Source: Seiridium cupressi (taxonomy: Eukaryota; Ascomycota; Sordariomycetes; Amphisphaeriales; Sporocadaceae). From it: a stretch of 64,000 nt of DNA. Every line of letters starts with the position of its first letter. Position 1 is the first letter of the stretch. The notes below the pieces were generated by a model. The model did no database searches. It had not been told where the DNA came from and was given only the letters and a program-made list of their open reading frames with translations. This document shows, piece after piece, positions 21,284 through 34,672 of the stretch. The position numbers and the translations under genes were made by a program. The stretch lies in assembly GCA_036674765.1 (NCBI GenBank), contig JARVKI010000012.1, forward strand, positions 186,001 to 250,000, written 5' to 3'.

Positions 21284-24200
21284 TTTGATATTAGATGTGA
21301 TGTATGTAGATATGGGCTGATGAATGTACGGCGGTGGTGGTGGTGTATGATATGACGATGTGGTTCTGGAATGGCACGGGAAAAAGCAAGGCTGGGTTGT
21401 CGTGATGCTTTATATCCAGATGGTCCCCCTTGCCGCCCCCCTGGCGCTGTCAGTGAGAAGCTTACCATCCGTTAGATCCGTCCACTCCAACGATGTCAGC
21501 CAAGGGCCGTGGTGTGAGGTCAGCTCAGAAGGCCTCGTAGCTCGAAGCTCTGTGGCCCGGATGGAGCTCCTGTGCAGCAAGCGCAAGCTCCTCAAATCCA
21601 ATCTGGCAACGGTCCTTTCCAATTGGCGATGGGTCCTTCTGCCCTGTGACTGGAGCCACCCCTGACAATCACCCGGCCGGGGTCTGGATGCCAGTGCTGT
21701 TCATGCCTTGCTCGCCTGGGGTTGGGATAGCAGATGCTTGGCCGCGGCGTGGCACCCCGGACTTCCCAGAAAACTGGGACTGGATGGCGCTGGGAAAGCC
21801 GTGCCACCGATGGCCACAGGGGGGTCTGATAGGGCATGCGGACAGCGGCGCTACGGTAGACTCCTGCGCTGCGGGGGCGCCAGCGCGGCAGGAGAGCCGG
21901 GCGCCGTTAGGGTGGCATCTAGCGAAGCTGCAGCCAGTCGTGGCACCAAGTCTGACTGCCACCAGTGCAGCCTTCAATGCTCTTGACTTCCCGTTCATAA
22001 AACGAGATGCGCTACGGCATACGAGCTTGCGATATTCTGACGAGAGAGTGGTCTGGTAGCATGCGGTGGCATTGAGCTCCTAACGTCGCCTGTAACCGCC
22101 ACCAGAGATGGCCACCTTAAGCATGAACGGGTCTGGTTCCGAGGCTAGGGAACTGCTTGCAGCACAGCAAACTCTCACGACTCACGACAGTTGGACTGAC
22201 TGCCAGCTGCTTGCTGCCATGTTTCTCGATTTAGAACAGCGCCGACCAGCCTAGCCAGGCAAGCCCAAGCCCACGCTCCCTCTGCTATGCAGCCCAGTCT
22301 GTGGCTTGGCTGGCACGAATTATGGAACGGTGGGATGTAATGTCACAGCACATTAGTCTTCTGGATGAAATTGTTGGAAGCGAGGACGATCCGCGGCAGG
22401 TAGATGAGATGAGGAACCCATGGCGCATGTGTGACACAGTCCCATTCCAGGTCGTCTCCTAAGCGTTTCAATGCCCCCCAGCCCCCAGCACTCACCAATG
22501 CCCCCCGGTGGGGACTGGTGCCTTTCGTGTTTGGCAGGGCTGCATCGCGATCGACGCTCGTGATCTCACACTGGACGAAACTCACTGGAGGAAAATCCCC
22601 GATTTCCCCGGACGGTGGATGCTGGCAGTTGGCACGCCTGCTTCAAACGCGCCGCCCAATGCACATCCGTTCTAGAACGCCTTTGGTGGCATCTTGTGCT
22701 GTCAATGTCTCCATGTAATGTCATGCGTTTTGTGGCTGCGTGGCCTTGGACAGCTTCATTCTTCCCGACTCGTCCTTGCCTCCACCCCCAAGGCACGAGC
22801 GAGAAGAGTTCCGGCCGATTTGAACTCAACTTTCGGTTCAGTGCTCGATAACAGTCACCGAGAAACAAAAGACCAAACATTGCCCCCGCCGTCATGTGAG
22901 ACATGAGCTTATCGTGGGAATACTGGCAATCAACATTGAACTAGCGAGTTGCTAACCTCCTTCAGATATTGGACAATCCTACTAGCATTCGGATCTGCAG
23001 AGTTGACGAAATTCCACCGCGCTCTCATTTCTTTGACAGCAGCATGACTCCCAGAGTCTTGGCCACTGCTTCTTTGCTCTGCATGCATCGTCGAGCCTCG
23101 ACTTCTGCTCTCGACGTGGGGTATCAAACTCAGGTGCTGTTACCATTACCAGTCTTGACTACCTCCTATGCAACCTCATGCACGGCCAATGTAACACTGC
23201 ATCAGTAATGCCCCTACAGGTCCGCGGTTCTCTAGCCAGAAACACTCACGATCGTGCTTACGACAGAGCCACAGTCGCCCACAATTGCCCCGAGGGCAGC
23301 CCGGAATCAAGGCCCTCATACATGAACCAGATGCCGTATCACCTCTCTAGACGCTTCAAAGTTGCCAACTCACACTCGTTGGGGCATCCGCCAAGTAGCA
23401 ATCACCAGTGAAGAGTATGCACACGAGCCATCAGTGACTAAAAAAGCCAGGCCACCTGCACCCGAGACCGCGCATTGCATACCAGCTTCTCGAGCGTCGA
23501 ACTAAATTTTCGGTTTTGTGCTTCCCGCTATCAAGAGGTCAAGAGGTCTAGAGATCATCCACAGGCTGCCATTGGCTATCGTGCTGTCTCACAAACCATA
23601 CCAAATAGCATTCAGCAAGCCACCAGAACTCTATTCCGCCGCAATGTAACGGCCGAGAGCCGCAAAACCTCCTTCACGATACTATGCACTCGAACACCTC
23701 GAGTATCAGCTTGGATGTGGACCCGATTTAGTATAGATTAAACATCGTATCACGAAGCTCAGTCTGGCACTTCTTCACTATCGTAAGCAGCACCTCGCTA
23801 TCTTGAAAGCTTAAATCAACGATACGCAATGTTCGACCTACAAACGACCTTGATTGATATCATACGCAACGCAAAAACACCAAAACAGAATTCTATGAAC
23901 GAATACAGTCAAGACACATCTACTGGCCGAGCTCTCAGGCCCGGGTCCCGGAACCTAGACCTCGGCAATAGAGTTCACCTGACGTGTGTGGTTGACGGCC
24001 TTGGGGATCCGGTGCCTCCAACTCTAACCCCAATGTAAACACCCCCACAGACGATCAAAGAGGTTGGCTCCGTACATGATCAGTTTTGTCCAGACAGCCC
24101 CGAGTGTCTGAATTGAGCCAAGCTCGAGGCGTTGCAGTTCAGTTCCCGGCCCCCTGGCAGACGAAAGCACATGGCCGGTTTACCAGGGATAATTCCACCA

Positions 24201-25945
24201 TCTCCAGTTTTCCACCACGTCAACAAACATACGAAGAAAAAAAGCCGATCGTCAAGAACACGCAACATCTATGTCTTCCTCTTTCGCTCACTCCAGTTCT
24301 TCTGACACCGCCACCCGCTAACGCAGGGGAGAGGGACGTTCGTATTTCTTCCTGGCTTGTTTCCCTCATGTTCTGGAACCTCCCGTTCCCCCGATCTGCC
24401 CGGCGTATTGTGTCCACACACCAGCCCCACCCGTGTCCACTTTCCAACTCGATCATCGCGGGACCACGGAGCCGTGTCGGTCGGCACTTGGTGAATAGGG
24501 TGGAACTGGTTGATCGACTACTTGTTTTCTGTGGGAAAACTGCCGCGTGGATCCGTTATTTTACTATCGTACTTAGTGAGTGCCGTCGTAATTTTGTACG
24601 TGGCTGTGCAAGTGACCGAGTGAGTGACCTAGTTAGCTAGTAGTATCGTAACCATTGATACTGCACTAGTGTGGCCCATCATTGTTGCCCTGCTACCATG
24701 TAGACATTGGTACGATAGAGTTGAGGGATAGTCCTGCAAGGTTATAGGACGACGTAATGTCTGTACATTGGCTCAACGCAGGGAGAGGGAGAACAAGTAG
24801 GTACTGCTGTGAGTTCTCGAAGCTGCTTTCCTAAGTAGGCACGCAAGTTCATGGTGAACCTGTTCCATGGTCTGTGACACTCGCAGGAGACGGCCGGTTC
24901 TAGTTGCACAGTGGCCGCTTGGCAATAGTGTCTTTTTGAGTATTACCACACAAATAGGCAACTTTCACAAGTTGAGGGATTGCTTTGCGTACCACATCGC
25001 CAACACATAGGCAGAGGTTGAGTCTGTAGAGTTTGATTGTAGCTAAAATTTGTGGCGTTCGACGGTTGCTGATCGCTTGTCCTAGCTCCCGAGTAAGATA
25101 AGGCTGCGGAAAGGGGCATTCGACGGCAAGTACTGTAAGTCAGCCGTACAAGGCTTGTGGAACATCAATCAGGGCAGCATTCCACGAATTTTGAAAAGCA
25201 CGAGTTCTTTGTGTAAACAGTAGGGCCATGGGAGGAGGTTCTATTGCTCCGGCAAACTTGAAACCAGCCACCTCCGTACGGCGAATTTGTCAACTAGACG
25301 GTTCAGGACCGATTCAATCTTCCCTTTTAGACCAGACTGGATGAAGTCAGACAATATGTGTTCAGAAATTTCGGTCTTGATTACGTTGTGGTAGGTTGGA
25401 GATTTCCCTGACATAGCTAGGGCAATAGGCCGTCGCAGTCACCCATGCCCAGATCATGGCAGACATTATAACCATTGCCGTGATGCCCTTTCGCCACCTC
25501 ACTTGTCCATGTTCAACGGTGCTCGTCTCTCGGCATTCCGGCATCTTTCTCACGTATTACATTTCTGACAGGAATATGTAGCTTCAATCTACACAAAAAA
25601 GCAGGACACCGGGGTGGGAAAGATGCTCCGACCGCTTGACTGCGCGACCTCTTTTGGAGATGCGGAGTGATGTCACGAGATGGGAAACAGTAGCACGCGA
25701 GGATTGCGACGTCAGCTGTAGCGTTGCCAACCTTGATGCGAAAGTGAAACGGAAGAGGAGAAATCTCTTGCGCCGGCTATCCAAATTCACACAATTCTCC
25801 ATTCATCTGATCCTACACTCCCGAAAAAAAAAAAAGCATATGCAAGTGCCCCGTATCATCATCATGGGCAAGACAACGCTCTCGATGTCGACGGGCGCAG
25901 ATATGAGTAGGAGGAAGGCTCGGAGGAAACGGAGAGTGTCGGAGA
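21284..25945. other. 4.7-kb interval without a supported gene
   Basis: Both strands were read. The many short open frames overlap on opposite strands, have skewed composition and show no family or exon-intron pattern. A weakly repeated sequence appears at about 22818-22850 and 23495-23525 (both encode E-L-N-F-R-F in one frame). The right end is the 3' flank of ROM2. The promoter of the small Cys gene begins at 21284. Confidence 0.5.
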
Positions 25946-28900
25946 CTAATGAACACCTTGTCCCTTTTCCTGCGATGGCATCTCCGACTTCCGGTTATTC
26001 TTCCAGAAATCGATAGCCGCAACAACGTCTTGGTTGTTTTCGTCCTCGTACGCGAATAAGATCTGCAAGCATGGTTTAGCACAATAGTTGTAGATGCAAC
26101 CTGCCCAGAAGGAGACTTACCTCGTGCGTACTGCTGTGGAGCATCCTGATGTTCTTATGAGGCACTATGTGTACGGCTCCATTTTCGATATTTCTAATCT
26201 CGATGAAGTTCGGCTCGAATGCCAAAATCCACGGGTAGCTAAGCGCAAATGATTGTGGTGTACCCTCCCAATCAATGCGCCATTCAGGTCGCGCTCTCCA
26301 TCCATTGCGATTAACGAAGAAGGAGAAATCGGTGTAGTTGAGAAGGAACTCGCCGTTCAACCGTTCGATATGAATCGGCTTGACGCCTTCCTTCCTGGCA
26401 ACAAAGTCCAGAGATGTGTCAGCCTGGTCGAGTAGACTTTGTGTCTCCAGTGTTTCCAGAGATACCACTTCGAACCCACGTGAGCAGGCCACGCAGAGTT
26501 TGCTCTTCAGGAAGTGGACTGAAGTGGACTCCGTTGGAATATAAAATTCTTTGAAAGCCTTCAACTCGTCCTGGCCAGCATTGAACATCTTTCCGAAACC
26601 CTTCTGTTTCTTGCCTTTGCTCATAGCATCATTCGGCTCATACACCTTGATTGTGGTCGAAAGCGCAGTAGACTTTACACAACACACCAAGTGTCTGCCG
26701 AGACAGATGCCAGCTTTGAAGAAGGTGCAGTGACTCTGGATCTTCTTGCCTCGTTTTGAAAGAGCTGGCTCGTTGGGCTCCAAAGCCTGCAGCGAGAATG
26801 ACATGAGAGTCTTGTTGCACAGAATTAGGAGCAGCCCGTATTCTTCCATGACGTCGACTTGAGTAACACTCTGGACTTCGATGACCCGCCTTGGGGGCAC
26901 ATCCTTGTTCTTGCGGTCTGAAACAAATATGCCTGTATCAGTTCCATAGATCAACTTTCGACCACCATCTGTACATCACTGTCAGTACGATGAAAATTGT
27001 AGTAATGGCTGTTTCCTTACCATAAGGCGTCACTGTGTTGACTTGGTTACCTGTGCCGAAGAATCCAGTCGAAATGTTGTTCACGTTGAAGAAATCAGCC
27101 CTGGATCTGAGTCGTTGCTGAGCAGTATCGATAAACTCCAGCCACTTCTTCCGTTGCGAGTGATTTGCCGCATATAGGACCTGTTCATAGAAGTTCTTAC
27201 CCAGGTGGCGGAAGGTCACCGGATAACCCTCAGTCTTCTTGCTGTCTGTGTTGCCTGCGCGGAGTGGTATCAGACTTGATGATGTACGCTTCATGCCATG
27301 CTGAGGGATGACTTCGTCCATTTCTCTGATAGACAGCAACTCTAGAGGAATAGGCTGAGCAACCATGTCAGTACAATATCTCCATAGGTCCTTCCGTATA
27401 TGACTCAGGTCTGTCACTTACCCTCCTATATGCCTTGACTTCCTCGGCCTTACCAACTTGCTTTATCCTCACCAGTAGGACAGCATGGTCGAAGAGGAAC
27501 GCTGTGATATCCGTTGGGTCATTGGGAGTCTTCTTAAAGTTCGTCTTGAACACCAGCTCTCGCCCATCTTCAGTAAGTCTGAGATCTACGCGATCTTGCG
27601 GGCGGAACCGCAGCTGTTCGTGCAAACGACGGAGATTGAAGCGGTTTTCAGCCTTGCCAGACTCGGCATTGACACGGCTTAGGAGGCTGCGGATCATCAC
27701 AAGCACTTTCGGAATATCTTCCTTGTCCTTGTTGCCATCCTCCGTGTACTTGAGCACATTTTCCAGTAAGAGCGGGTAACGTGCCAATCTTGTCGTTGGT
27801 TTTGTCAAATAACCATTGAGCTCCAATTTCCTCGACTCCTTTCTACGCTCGATCTCATCCACAAACTTGGAGAAAAAGGGATTGTTGGATCGCTCGTTCT
27901 CAAACTCGAATTTGGCCTCCAGCTGCTTTGAGCCGTATAGGATAAAGGGCTCGAATTGAGGAACAAACTCGAGGAAGATGTCGCCTAGGTTCTTGACCAC
28001 GGGGTTTTTCTGTTGCCTTTCCGTTATCGCCTTGGCGAAGCGTGAACTGACAGTATGAAGAGCTGGGTGGTCAATGATGTTGCTAAAGATATTTCGGACC
28101 ACCTTCTCCCTCCTTGCTGCTGGTATGGGTGAGTTCTTCGACCTCAGAGGTAGGATCCAGAAATCTCTCAGATATTCCAAGTCCTTAACGAAGTCTCTCT
28201 CAGTGTAACATATCTCAGATATGACCTCTTGCCTCTTCTTCTCCCTATCATCGACGCTCTCAGCAATCTCCTTGGGCACGGTGTTGATCCAAAGTTTCTG
28301 CTCGTCGGTTTGGTCGATGTCATCTTCGTTAGCGACGGTATCGTCCTCCCTCTTCAAGCCCGGCTGCATCTTCAAATTGAGTCGCGAGACCTGCTCCAAT
28401 CTGCGCGGGCAAGCTATCGAGTAGCACAGCTGATCCCTTGTGCATGTCGGCGAATAACACTCTGAGAGCAATACGAACACACCATCTACTGCTGGCTTAT
28501 CGTCCGGCTCGTCCATGAGGGTTTCCCTAAACTGGTACATCTCGGCTTGCGAGTCTCGCAACCGATGTTCGTACGTAACATCGTGGAAAAACTTCTGCGC
28601 GTCGAGAGCGCGACCAAGAAGCAAGGCCAAATTCCTATCTGTGGTACGGATAATGTAAGAAAGGACGTCAACGGCTTCCGAGCCACTGAATGCATTCTTG
28701 TAGGTAAGCTCGTTCTTCGTTCTGTCTCCGGTGATGATCTTTTGTTGGAACTTCTCGGCTACTCTTGACAGGAGGGCAGGATACACCAATGGTGTCCGGA
28801 CCTTGGCAGTGGGCGGTCTGTCGCTCTCGCCCGTAGATCTCGACGAAATCGAAGGCCGATGCATGAGATCCTTTGACTCGGCAGGGAAATCAGACGTTGT

Positions 28901-29851
28901 GATGGTACTAGCCATTGACATCGTTCGGCTGTGGTCGCCTGCGACGGTCGAGGAAGCCATGCTCATTGTTCTTGTTGCTGAGCCTGGTGCTGGAGTATAG
29001 CCGTTGTAGCCCGAGTATCCGTTCATTGTGGGAGTCTCATTCGAAGGAGCTCTCGCCCGATTCGGTATGATTCTACCGCTCATGGTTTGGTGCGCATCCC
29101 TGTCGGGAGGGGGGTAGCCAGTCATAGACATGGACCGATCATCGTGGCGTTCTGGCACAATTCGTCCCTGTGCCGTCGTTCGTGATGCCGGACCTGGTGG
29201 TGGCCCCCTGAAATTGTTCGCCGGTGGTTGCGGGCTGTTTGCAGGAGGTGGTTGATACATGTTAGGCCTTGGTACGCTTGCTAGAGACTGCGACCTGTAG
29301 GGATCGTCCCTCATTGCTCCCGAGGAGCCTTGAGACTGAGATGGCAGTTGGGGCGGCCCCTGGTAATATCTCTGTGCAGGCGCACGTGGGCCGTAGCCAC
29401 TTGAACTTTGCATGGTCGCGGTTCTGGAGTCGAATCTTGGCGGCGCTCCTCCTTGCTGTGGAGGGGGGCCGGGATATGGCCTTCTGTCGGGGGCAGGCAT
29501 AGGTCTGCCGTATTGCTGTTGCGGCGGGTATCCGCCAGAAGGGTTTCTTTGGTTTTGATAATACCCGTTCGCCATGCTCGTATCCATGGTCCGGGTCCTA
29601 CCCGACATGGACTCATCGTAGCCTCGCTGGGGTCTCGGGGGAGGTTGTCGCCGCATGTCGTTAGACATGGTGGCTGTTCTTCCATCCTGCGGCATCGAAC
29701 GTGGCGAGGGCATGTCACCAGAGGACGAGGTCATTGTTTGCGAACGGCCTGGCGGGGGAGCAGCGCCGAAGATATTGGAGAAGGCAGCATCTCGTTGGCT
29801 GTTGGGCGCATGGCCATATCCCCGGCGTTGGTCATAGTGATAATCAGCCAT
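25946..29851 (-). CDS. ROM2: Rho1 guanine nucleotide exchange factor (ROM1/ROM2 type)
   Basis: This gene encodes the activator of Rho1 in the cell-wall integrity pathway at the plasma membrane. It has four exons: 29851-27422, 27354-27021, 26968-26121 and 26062-25946 (1242 residues). The introns are 67, 52 and 58 nt, all GT-AG, with exact phases 0, 1 and 0. Domains in order are a long Pro/Gln/Arg/Ser-rich disordered N terminus (about 1-340), a DEP domain (about 355-440), a RhoGEF/DH domain (about 540-735, starting RQEVISEICYTERDFVKDL), a PH domain (about 745-910) and a citron-homology CNH domain (about 925-1215). This order is diagnostic of fungal Rom proteins. The N-terminal region contains repeated R-T-M-S-M-A-S and R-T-A-T-M words that may be phosphorylation sites (inference). 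Confidence 0.95.
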
Positions 29852-31792
29852 GGTATCGTCCTAAGAAACACGACATGCATGTCAGCGCTGCAATCCTCCC
29901 ATATGCCGCCGCGAGAACAGCTGGTGCCGTCTAGCCCTTGGGAGACAAGTCTTGTATGACAGACGAAAAGCCATGTAGCAATTCGAGGGGACCAAATCAT
30001 AGTGGTACGATCGTTGGGCAAGGGTTCGATAAGGGGCAGACTGTACTCACTTGTTCACAAGCCTAGGCGGCCGCAAGAGCCTAGGACAGGAACCGACTTG
30101 TACACAGCTACGACGACACTGGACGAAAGATGCCCGGTAGTCTAAGTATCGGGTGGCCTGATTTATCTCGACGGGTGGGCGACGATGGATGGCCGTTGAA
30201 GCCCGCGATCCGCAAGGGGCGACCAGCGAGGGGCTTAGTGCCGATGAGTGGGTGTGTGCGAAAGATTGAGGCGACACCGGGAATTTCCTTCTGATCCTAT
30301 CCCAGGTTTTCCTCGCTTAAAAATACCTGCTGCTGTGCACTCGGTGGTGTCGGGTTCTAGATCGCAAGAGGAGCTGGGCCGTGGCGGTAGGAAGCGAGGA
30401 GAGTCTGTCGGCGGTGAGCAAGGAGATGGAGGCTGGTGTTGCTCAATGTCGGGCTTCGGAAACGGGGCGAGAAGCCAATGGCGCTGTGTCGCTGGTGTTT
30501 TGCTGTGATCATGTGTGGGAGGACATTTGGGACTTGGGCTTCGTCGGTATCACGCCGTTGGAAGTGAGCGATTGATCTCCACTTCCGAGCTATTCCTAGA
30601 GTGGGCGGCCTGCTCGGCTCATGGATTATTATGTAAGTTATCGCCAGATGCTCCCTCCTGATTCTCCAGGGAGAGACATTTGTGTTTGAAGGAGTCCAAC
30701 GGTCTTCTCGTTGGTGGGTACTGACTCGGATCTGCAGATTTTTGGGCAGACTCCGGGACAAGAATCAGGTTGAGGAGGCAGGTCAAACAAAATGGAGGGT
30801 TTTGGTGGAATTGGGGAGTTGCTATCAATTGCTTGCTAGCGTGGATGCAGGACGGGCAGAGGAATCGCGTATCAGATAGACTACACACCGGCCTTGGCCA
30901 AGTTGCACGACTACATTGTACCTATTAATGGTATTCAGAGCTGCTGCATTAGACGGCGGGAAGGCAAGTACAGTACCTGAGCAAGCGCGAATAGCTACAT
31001 CACCCAACTCTAGGCTTGCTACATAACGTAGGGAATTCTTCTCTTGCATGCGAACCATTCAACACACCAGCCAGCGCCAGCCATTTCGCCTGTGCTAATT
31101 GAGGTGCACGGAATGCTGTGTAGTGTGCCTGCCGGGTCAAACGCATCAGCAACCAACGCAACGCAAGGCATCTGGCGACGCCCCGGGCACATTGAGATTT
31201 GTGGGATGGTTCTGGGCTGGTCTTTTCGCCTGTTGACCACAAGCCAATGTACTGATTCTATCTCCCCGTGCCGCTTAATGTAGGGGCCGGAGGTTCCCCG
31301 TCCATACATTGTAGCCGTGGAAGCATCCTCGCACCTAAAAGTCGCAGTTCTGCAGGTGCGCGAGTTGGCCGCTTTTCTCAGTCTGTCTCAAAGGTCGCTG
31401 TACAGGTATCTCAATCAAGGCAGGGCCTGCTTCTTCCTCAACGCATGCGCTGGGGAGGGAAAAACTTGTCGAGTTAATGGGACAGTACAAGCTTTGGGTA
31501 CTGCCTAATCTACGCGTTGCCAGCTACCGTATTTTCCCATTGCATGTAAATACGTAGCAACTCCAGCGCTCTCGAATGAGCCTAATTATTGACTTGGGCC
31601 ATCTGTTAACTCCGTTGAGCCCGAACATCCAAGACATCACGTGACCGTCGCTGCCAGCTGGTCTGAGCACCGAAAGCTTGGCGCGAGGCAGCTTCATTTG
31701 ATGATTGCATTCGTTGGAGCACTTCCAGACATCATCAAGCGCTTTTCAACGCCCACCTTCACCACGATATTCTTGTCCTACTTCCGGCCAAG
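29852..31792. other. Intergenic between divergent ROM2 and VMA11
   Basis: This 1.9-kb spacer holds both promoters and the probable ROM2 leader (with CT-rich stretches). Several overlapping frames at 30250-31310 lack family features. An E-box-like TCACGTGA lies at 31637-31644. Confidence 0.55.
31637..31644. promoter_or_regulatory. E-box-like palindrome upstream of VMA11
   Basis: TCACGTGA, the core site for bHLH factors of the Cbf1/Pho4 kind, lies about 150 bp before the VMA11 ATG. The site is seen; binding is inferred. Confidence 0.35.
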
Positions 31793-32515
31793 ATGAGCAC
31801 CCTAACCACGATGGCCGAGACCGAAGCGGCTCCCAAATTCGCGCCCTTCATCGGCATGGTGAGCTTCCCTCCAAACGTTGCCGGCAGGATGCGGTCCTTG
31901 GTTCTAACATCTCCTGATTCCAGGCCGGTATCGCCGCAGCCATGATATTCGGGTGCATCGGTGCTGCATACGGTACAGCCAAGTCGGGGATTGGTATCGC
32001 AGGTGTCGGAACCTTTAGACCAGATCTCATTATGAAGGTACGTTTCAGGGAACGGTGTTTTCTGACGCTGTTTCTATCCATCACACACGTTTGTTCCTGA
32101 CTTCAGGGCACTTGACTGACTCATTCACCCCAGTGTCTGATCCCTGTTGTCATGTCCGGCATCATTGCTGTTTACTCCCTTGTCATCGCTGTCCTAATCG
32201 CCGAGGACATGGCCCCGCCCGACCAGACGACCTATAGCTTATTCAACGGCTTCATGCATCTTGCATGCGGTATATCCGTAGGCATGACAGGTCTTGCCGC
32301 GGGCTATTGTATTGGAATCGTCGGTGACAAGGGCGTCCGGTCGTACATGGAGCAGTCAAGGGTTTTCGTCGGCATGGTGCTGATTCTGATTTTCGGCGAG
32401 GTCTTGGGTCTCTACGGGTGAGAATAAATCATCCCCAAGTTGCGGGCTTACAATACTAACACATGAACCCAGACTGATTGTGGCGCTTATTCTGAATACC
32501 AAGAGCAGAGGTTAA
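31793..32515 (+). CDS. VMA11: V-type ATPase proteolipid subunit c'
   Basis: This gene encodes a membrane proteolipid of the proton-translocating V0 ring of the vacuolar ATPase. It has four exons: 31793-31858, 31924-32037, 32134-32417 and 32473-32515 (168 residues). The introns are 65, 96 and 55 nt, all GT-AG and in phase. Four hydrophobic helices are visible, with the duplicated G-x-A-x-G-T-A-K-S-G-x-G and proton-binding Glu (in [11 protein letters not shown]) typical of the family. It is called c' (Vma11) rather than c (Vma3) because of [18 protein letters not shown] and the C-terminal VALILNT, which match Vma11. The multi-exon layout with very short first and last exons is usual for this gene in fungi. 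Confidence 0.94.
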
Positions 32516-33794
32516 CAGGCATGCGAAATAGGCATCACATGGAAGACAGCAGGTTGCTACAATTGTAAGACACAATTCAGCGGGGCGGATGTACTGATAG
32601 TGGGGGGGAGGTTGTCCCCAATAGCAGCATCTATAACGGCGTTCAAAGGGTTATGGGATGTAAATACAATTGTGCATATCAGAAGCAGAGAACAAGCAAT
32701 GAATACGGTTCAAACTATTTGCCGTACTCATACTGAACGCGCCTTCTACCATTTTTGCGGGAGATAACGATGCCATTATGACAAGGCATGCTGCGGCCTT
32801 GGGATGTTTCAGCTGTTACACCAATTTTTCGGACTGAAGTACTGGAAAGAGAAAACTGTGAGCATTACGTTGGAGATCTGAAAACTTCAAGGGGCGTCCT
32901 TTTCCCCTTCTGCGGAGACGGGTAAAGCTCACCTTACGATGACCGAGAACCCATCGTCTTTGGATCATGATGCCTCCAACTACAGCAGGAACTACAAGAG
33001 AACGAACTGTACATGGCATATAAGGATAATCTGTGGCTTTACAGGGTTCTTTATTGCAGGCTGCTTGTAAAAATCCTCTCGTGAACGACACGATCAAGTG
33101 AGCAAGTTGCCCGTTCTCGAAAAGCATGGTATACGATTTTTGTTCACGAAATAACCTGCCAATTGATGTGCCACTACAAGGACCACACGAGGTCTAATTT
33201 AATATGCAAGCAAATGGGTTGGATCCGGTCGCCTCCATCGGCCTTAATCACCTCACCAATATCTCTGGCAGTTTAGTCAGGATCCATGCTCAGATTTAGT
33301 CTCCGGTCAGTATGAATACTACATGTAATCGCCTCACTCACACACACCCAACAGACTAGGAAGGTCTCAATTTGATCAAGTCTAAAGTAGAGAGTGGGCC
33401 TGCTTGACACTCAACTAGCTACATGTCACTGCATATCGTCCCCAGGGTTGAGCGGGGAGAGAAAGCTACACCCCCTCAGCATCCTCAATATACTTAAGCC
33501 AAAAAGTCCAGGCACATCCATTCGTGCCATCATCCTTCATAAATTCCAGTGGGAAAAGGGGCACGTCGCTACGGAGTACCATGCGACGTAATGCCCGCTA
33601 TCCCATTAATAACCTGCTCCCGAACTCCCGGAAATGTAAAAGATGCTACCCAGCAGTGATAATAGGGGGGCAATATTTCTACTAGAGAAATAGGCCGTAA
33701 CGAGTGAATGAGAATGAGAGTCTAGATGCTGGTCACCAAACCGTGGGTTCCCTCTTTCTGTGCCAAAACAGATAGTTGCTGGTAGTTTTAGAGA
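32516..33794. other. Intergenic between convergent genes
   Basis: No gene is firmly supported. On the minus strand, two open segments (33127-32938 and 32833-32715) could be joined by a GTAAGG donor and a CAG acceptor into a 102-residue basic protein, but no family is recognised and chance is likely. The remainder is moderately AT-rich. Confidence 0.45.
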
Positions 33795-34672
33795 TTACCA
33801 TCGTCTGCGGCGACGGCTTTGCTCGAATTGCTGCCAACTCTCACGTCGTGCGTCCCAGTCTTTCATCTGGCCTATATGATTTGTTAGTATAACCGATTCC
33901 TCAAGCCATGAGACTAGCGCCATAAAGCTGGGTATAACCGGAAGGCTCACGGCACAGTATATCAAGGAGCATAGCTAAAGTGAACTTACCTAAGAACCAA
34001 TCCCACCTTCGATCCTCTTTAATTAGGATATCTTCCCCAGTCTCACGTGCAAGTCGCTCCCGTCGTGCTCGGGCAGCAGCCTCTTCACCTACGAGATGGG
34101 GATCTTCCAGGGGCCGAAGACGAGCTCGCTCGCGTTCACCCTCTTCCTCATTCAAGCGGTCCATAACGGCTCTGATAGCCCCCTGTACCTGCACTTCATT
34201 GGTGTTCCGGGTACGAGTTGCTCGCCGATGGGCTACATTTTGGTAGTGCCTCGCCGTCGGGTTCGAGTGCGTCGAGGACCAGGTCGGGATACGGAACTCA
34301 TTTATCTGCGGCATTTGCGTTCGTCGAGGCAGATCGGGCACTGGAGGAAGCCCAGGACCATACAGCATTGTACTGCCAGTTGGTGGGGGAACCATGGAAC
34401 GTGGGTTGGAGGAGTTTGTCGGTGTTGAGGTCCCGCTACGTGCCGTAGAAGTCGCCTGAGCGTGCGAGTATGAGGGAAGACTCTCATATGGTGGTAGCGT
34501 TGAGTGATAGGAAGGCGCATCGGAAACTATGCCCGGTGTTAGAGCAGCACGAGGTCGATAATAGTGGAGGATACTGACCATATGACGGAGCTGCGGAGCG
34601 AATCGAAGCCGTCTCGAAGTCGTCGGCGCTCAAGCGCTCCAGGCGAGACTGCATCATGACTTCGGCTGCCAT
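33795..34672 (-). CDS. Uncharacterised hydrophilic protein, three exons
   Basis: Exons 34672-34579, 34526-33990 and 33871-33795 give 235 residues. Intron 1 (52 nt) has a GTCAGT donor and a CTAAC branch. Intron 2 (118 nt) has GTAAGT and a perfect TACTAAC branch. Both are phase 1 and fit exactly. The product is soluble and mostly disordered at the N-terminal side, with a Ser/Pro/Tyr-rich stretch (S-Y-x-S-D-A-P-S-Y, L-P-P-Y-E-S-L-P-S-Y) that includes PPY-like motifs. A charged helical region of Glu/Arg (N-E-E-E-G-E-R-E-R-A-R) follows, then D-R-R-W-D-W-F-L-G and a basic C terminus ending RRRRRW. PY motifs could recruit WW-domain ubiquitin ligases (inference). A second in-frame ATG lies 18 nt upstream, but the chosen one has the better CACC context. 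I do not recognise a named family. Confidence 0.75.

Noticed and set aside
24086..24640. 184-codon plus-strand frame
   Set aside because: No family features, no similarity to a known layout, and open frames on the opposite strand overlap it.
32715..33127. Possible two-exon 102-residue basic protein on the minus strand
   Set aside because: Frames can be joined, but the acceptor choice is unusual (a better CCAG nearby gives the wrong phase) and no family is recognised.
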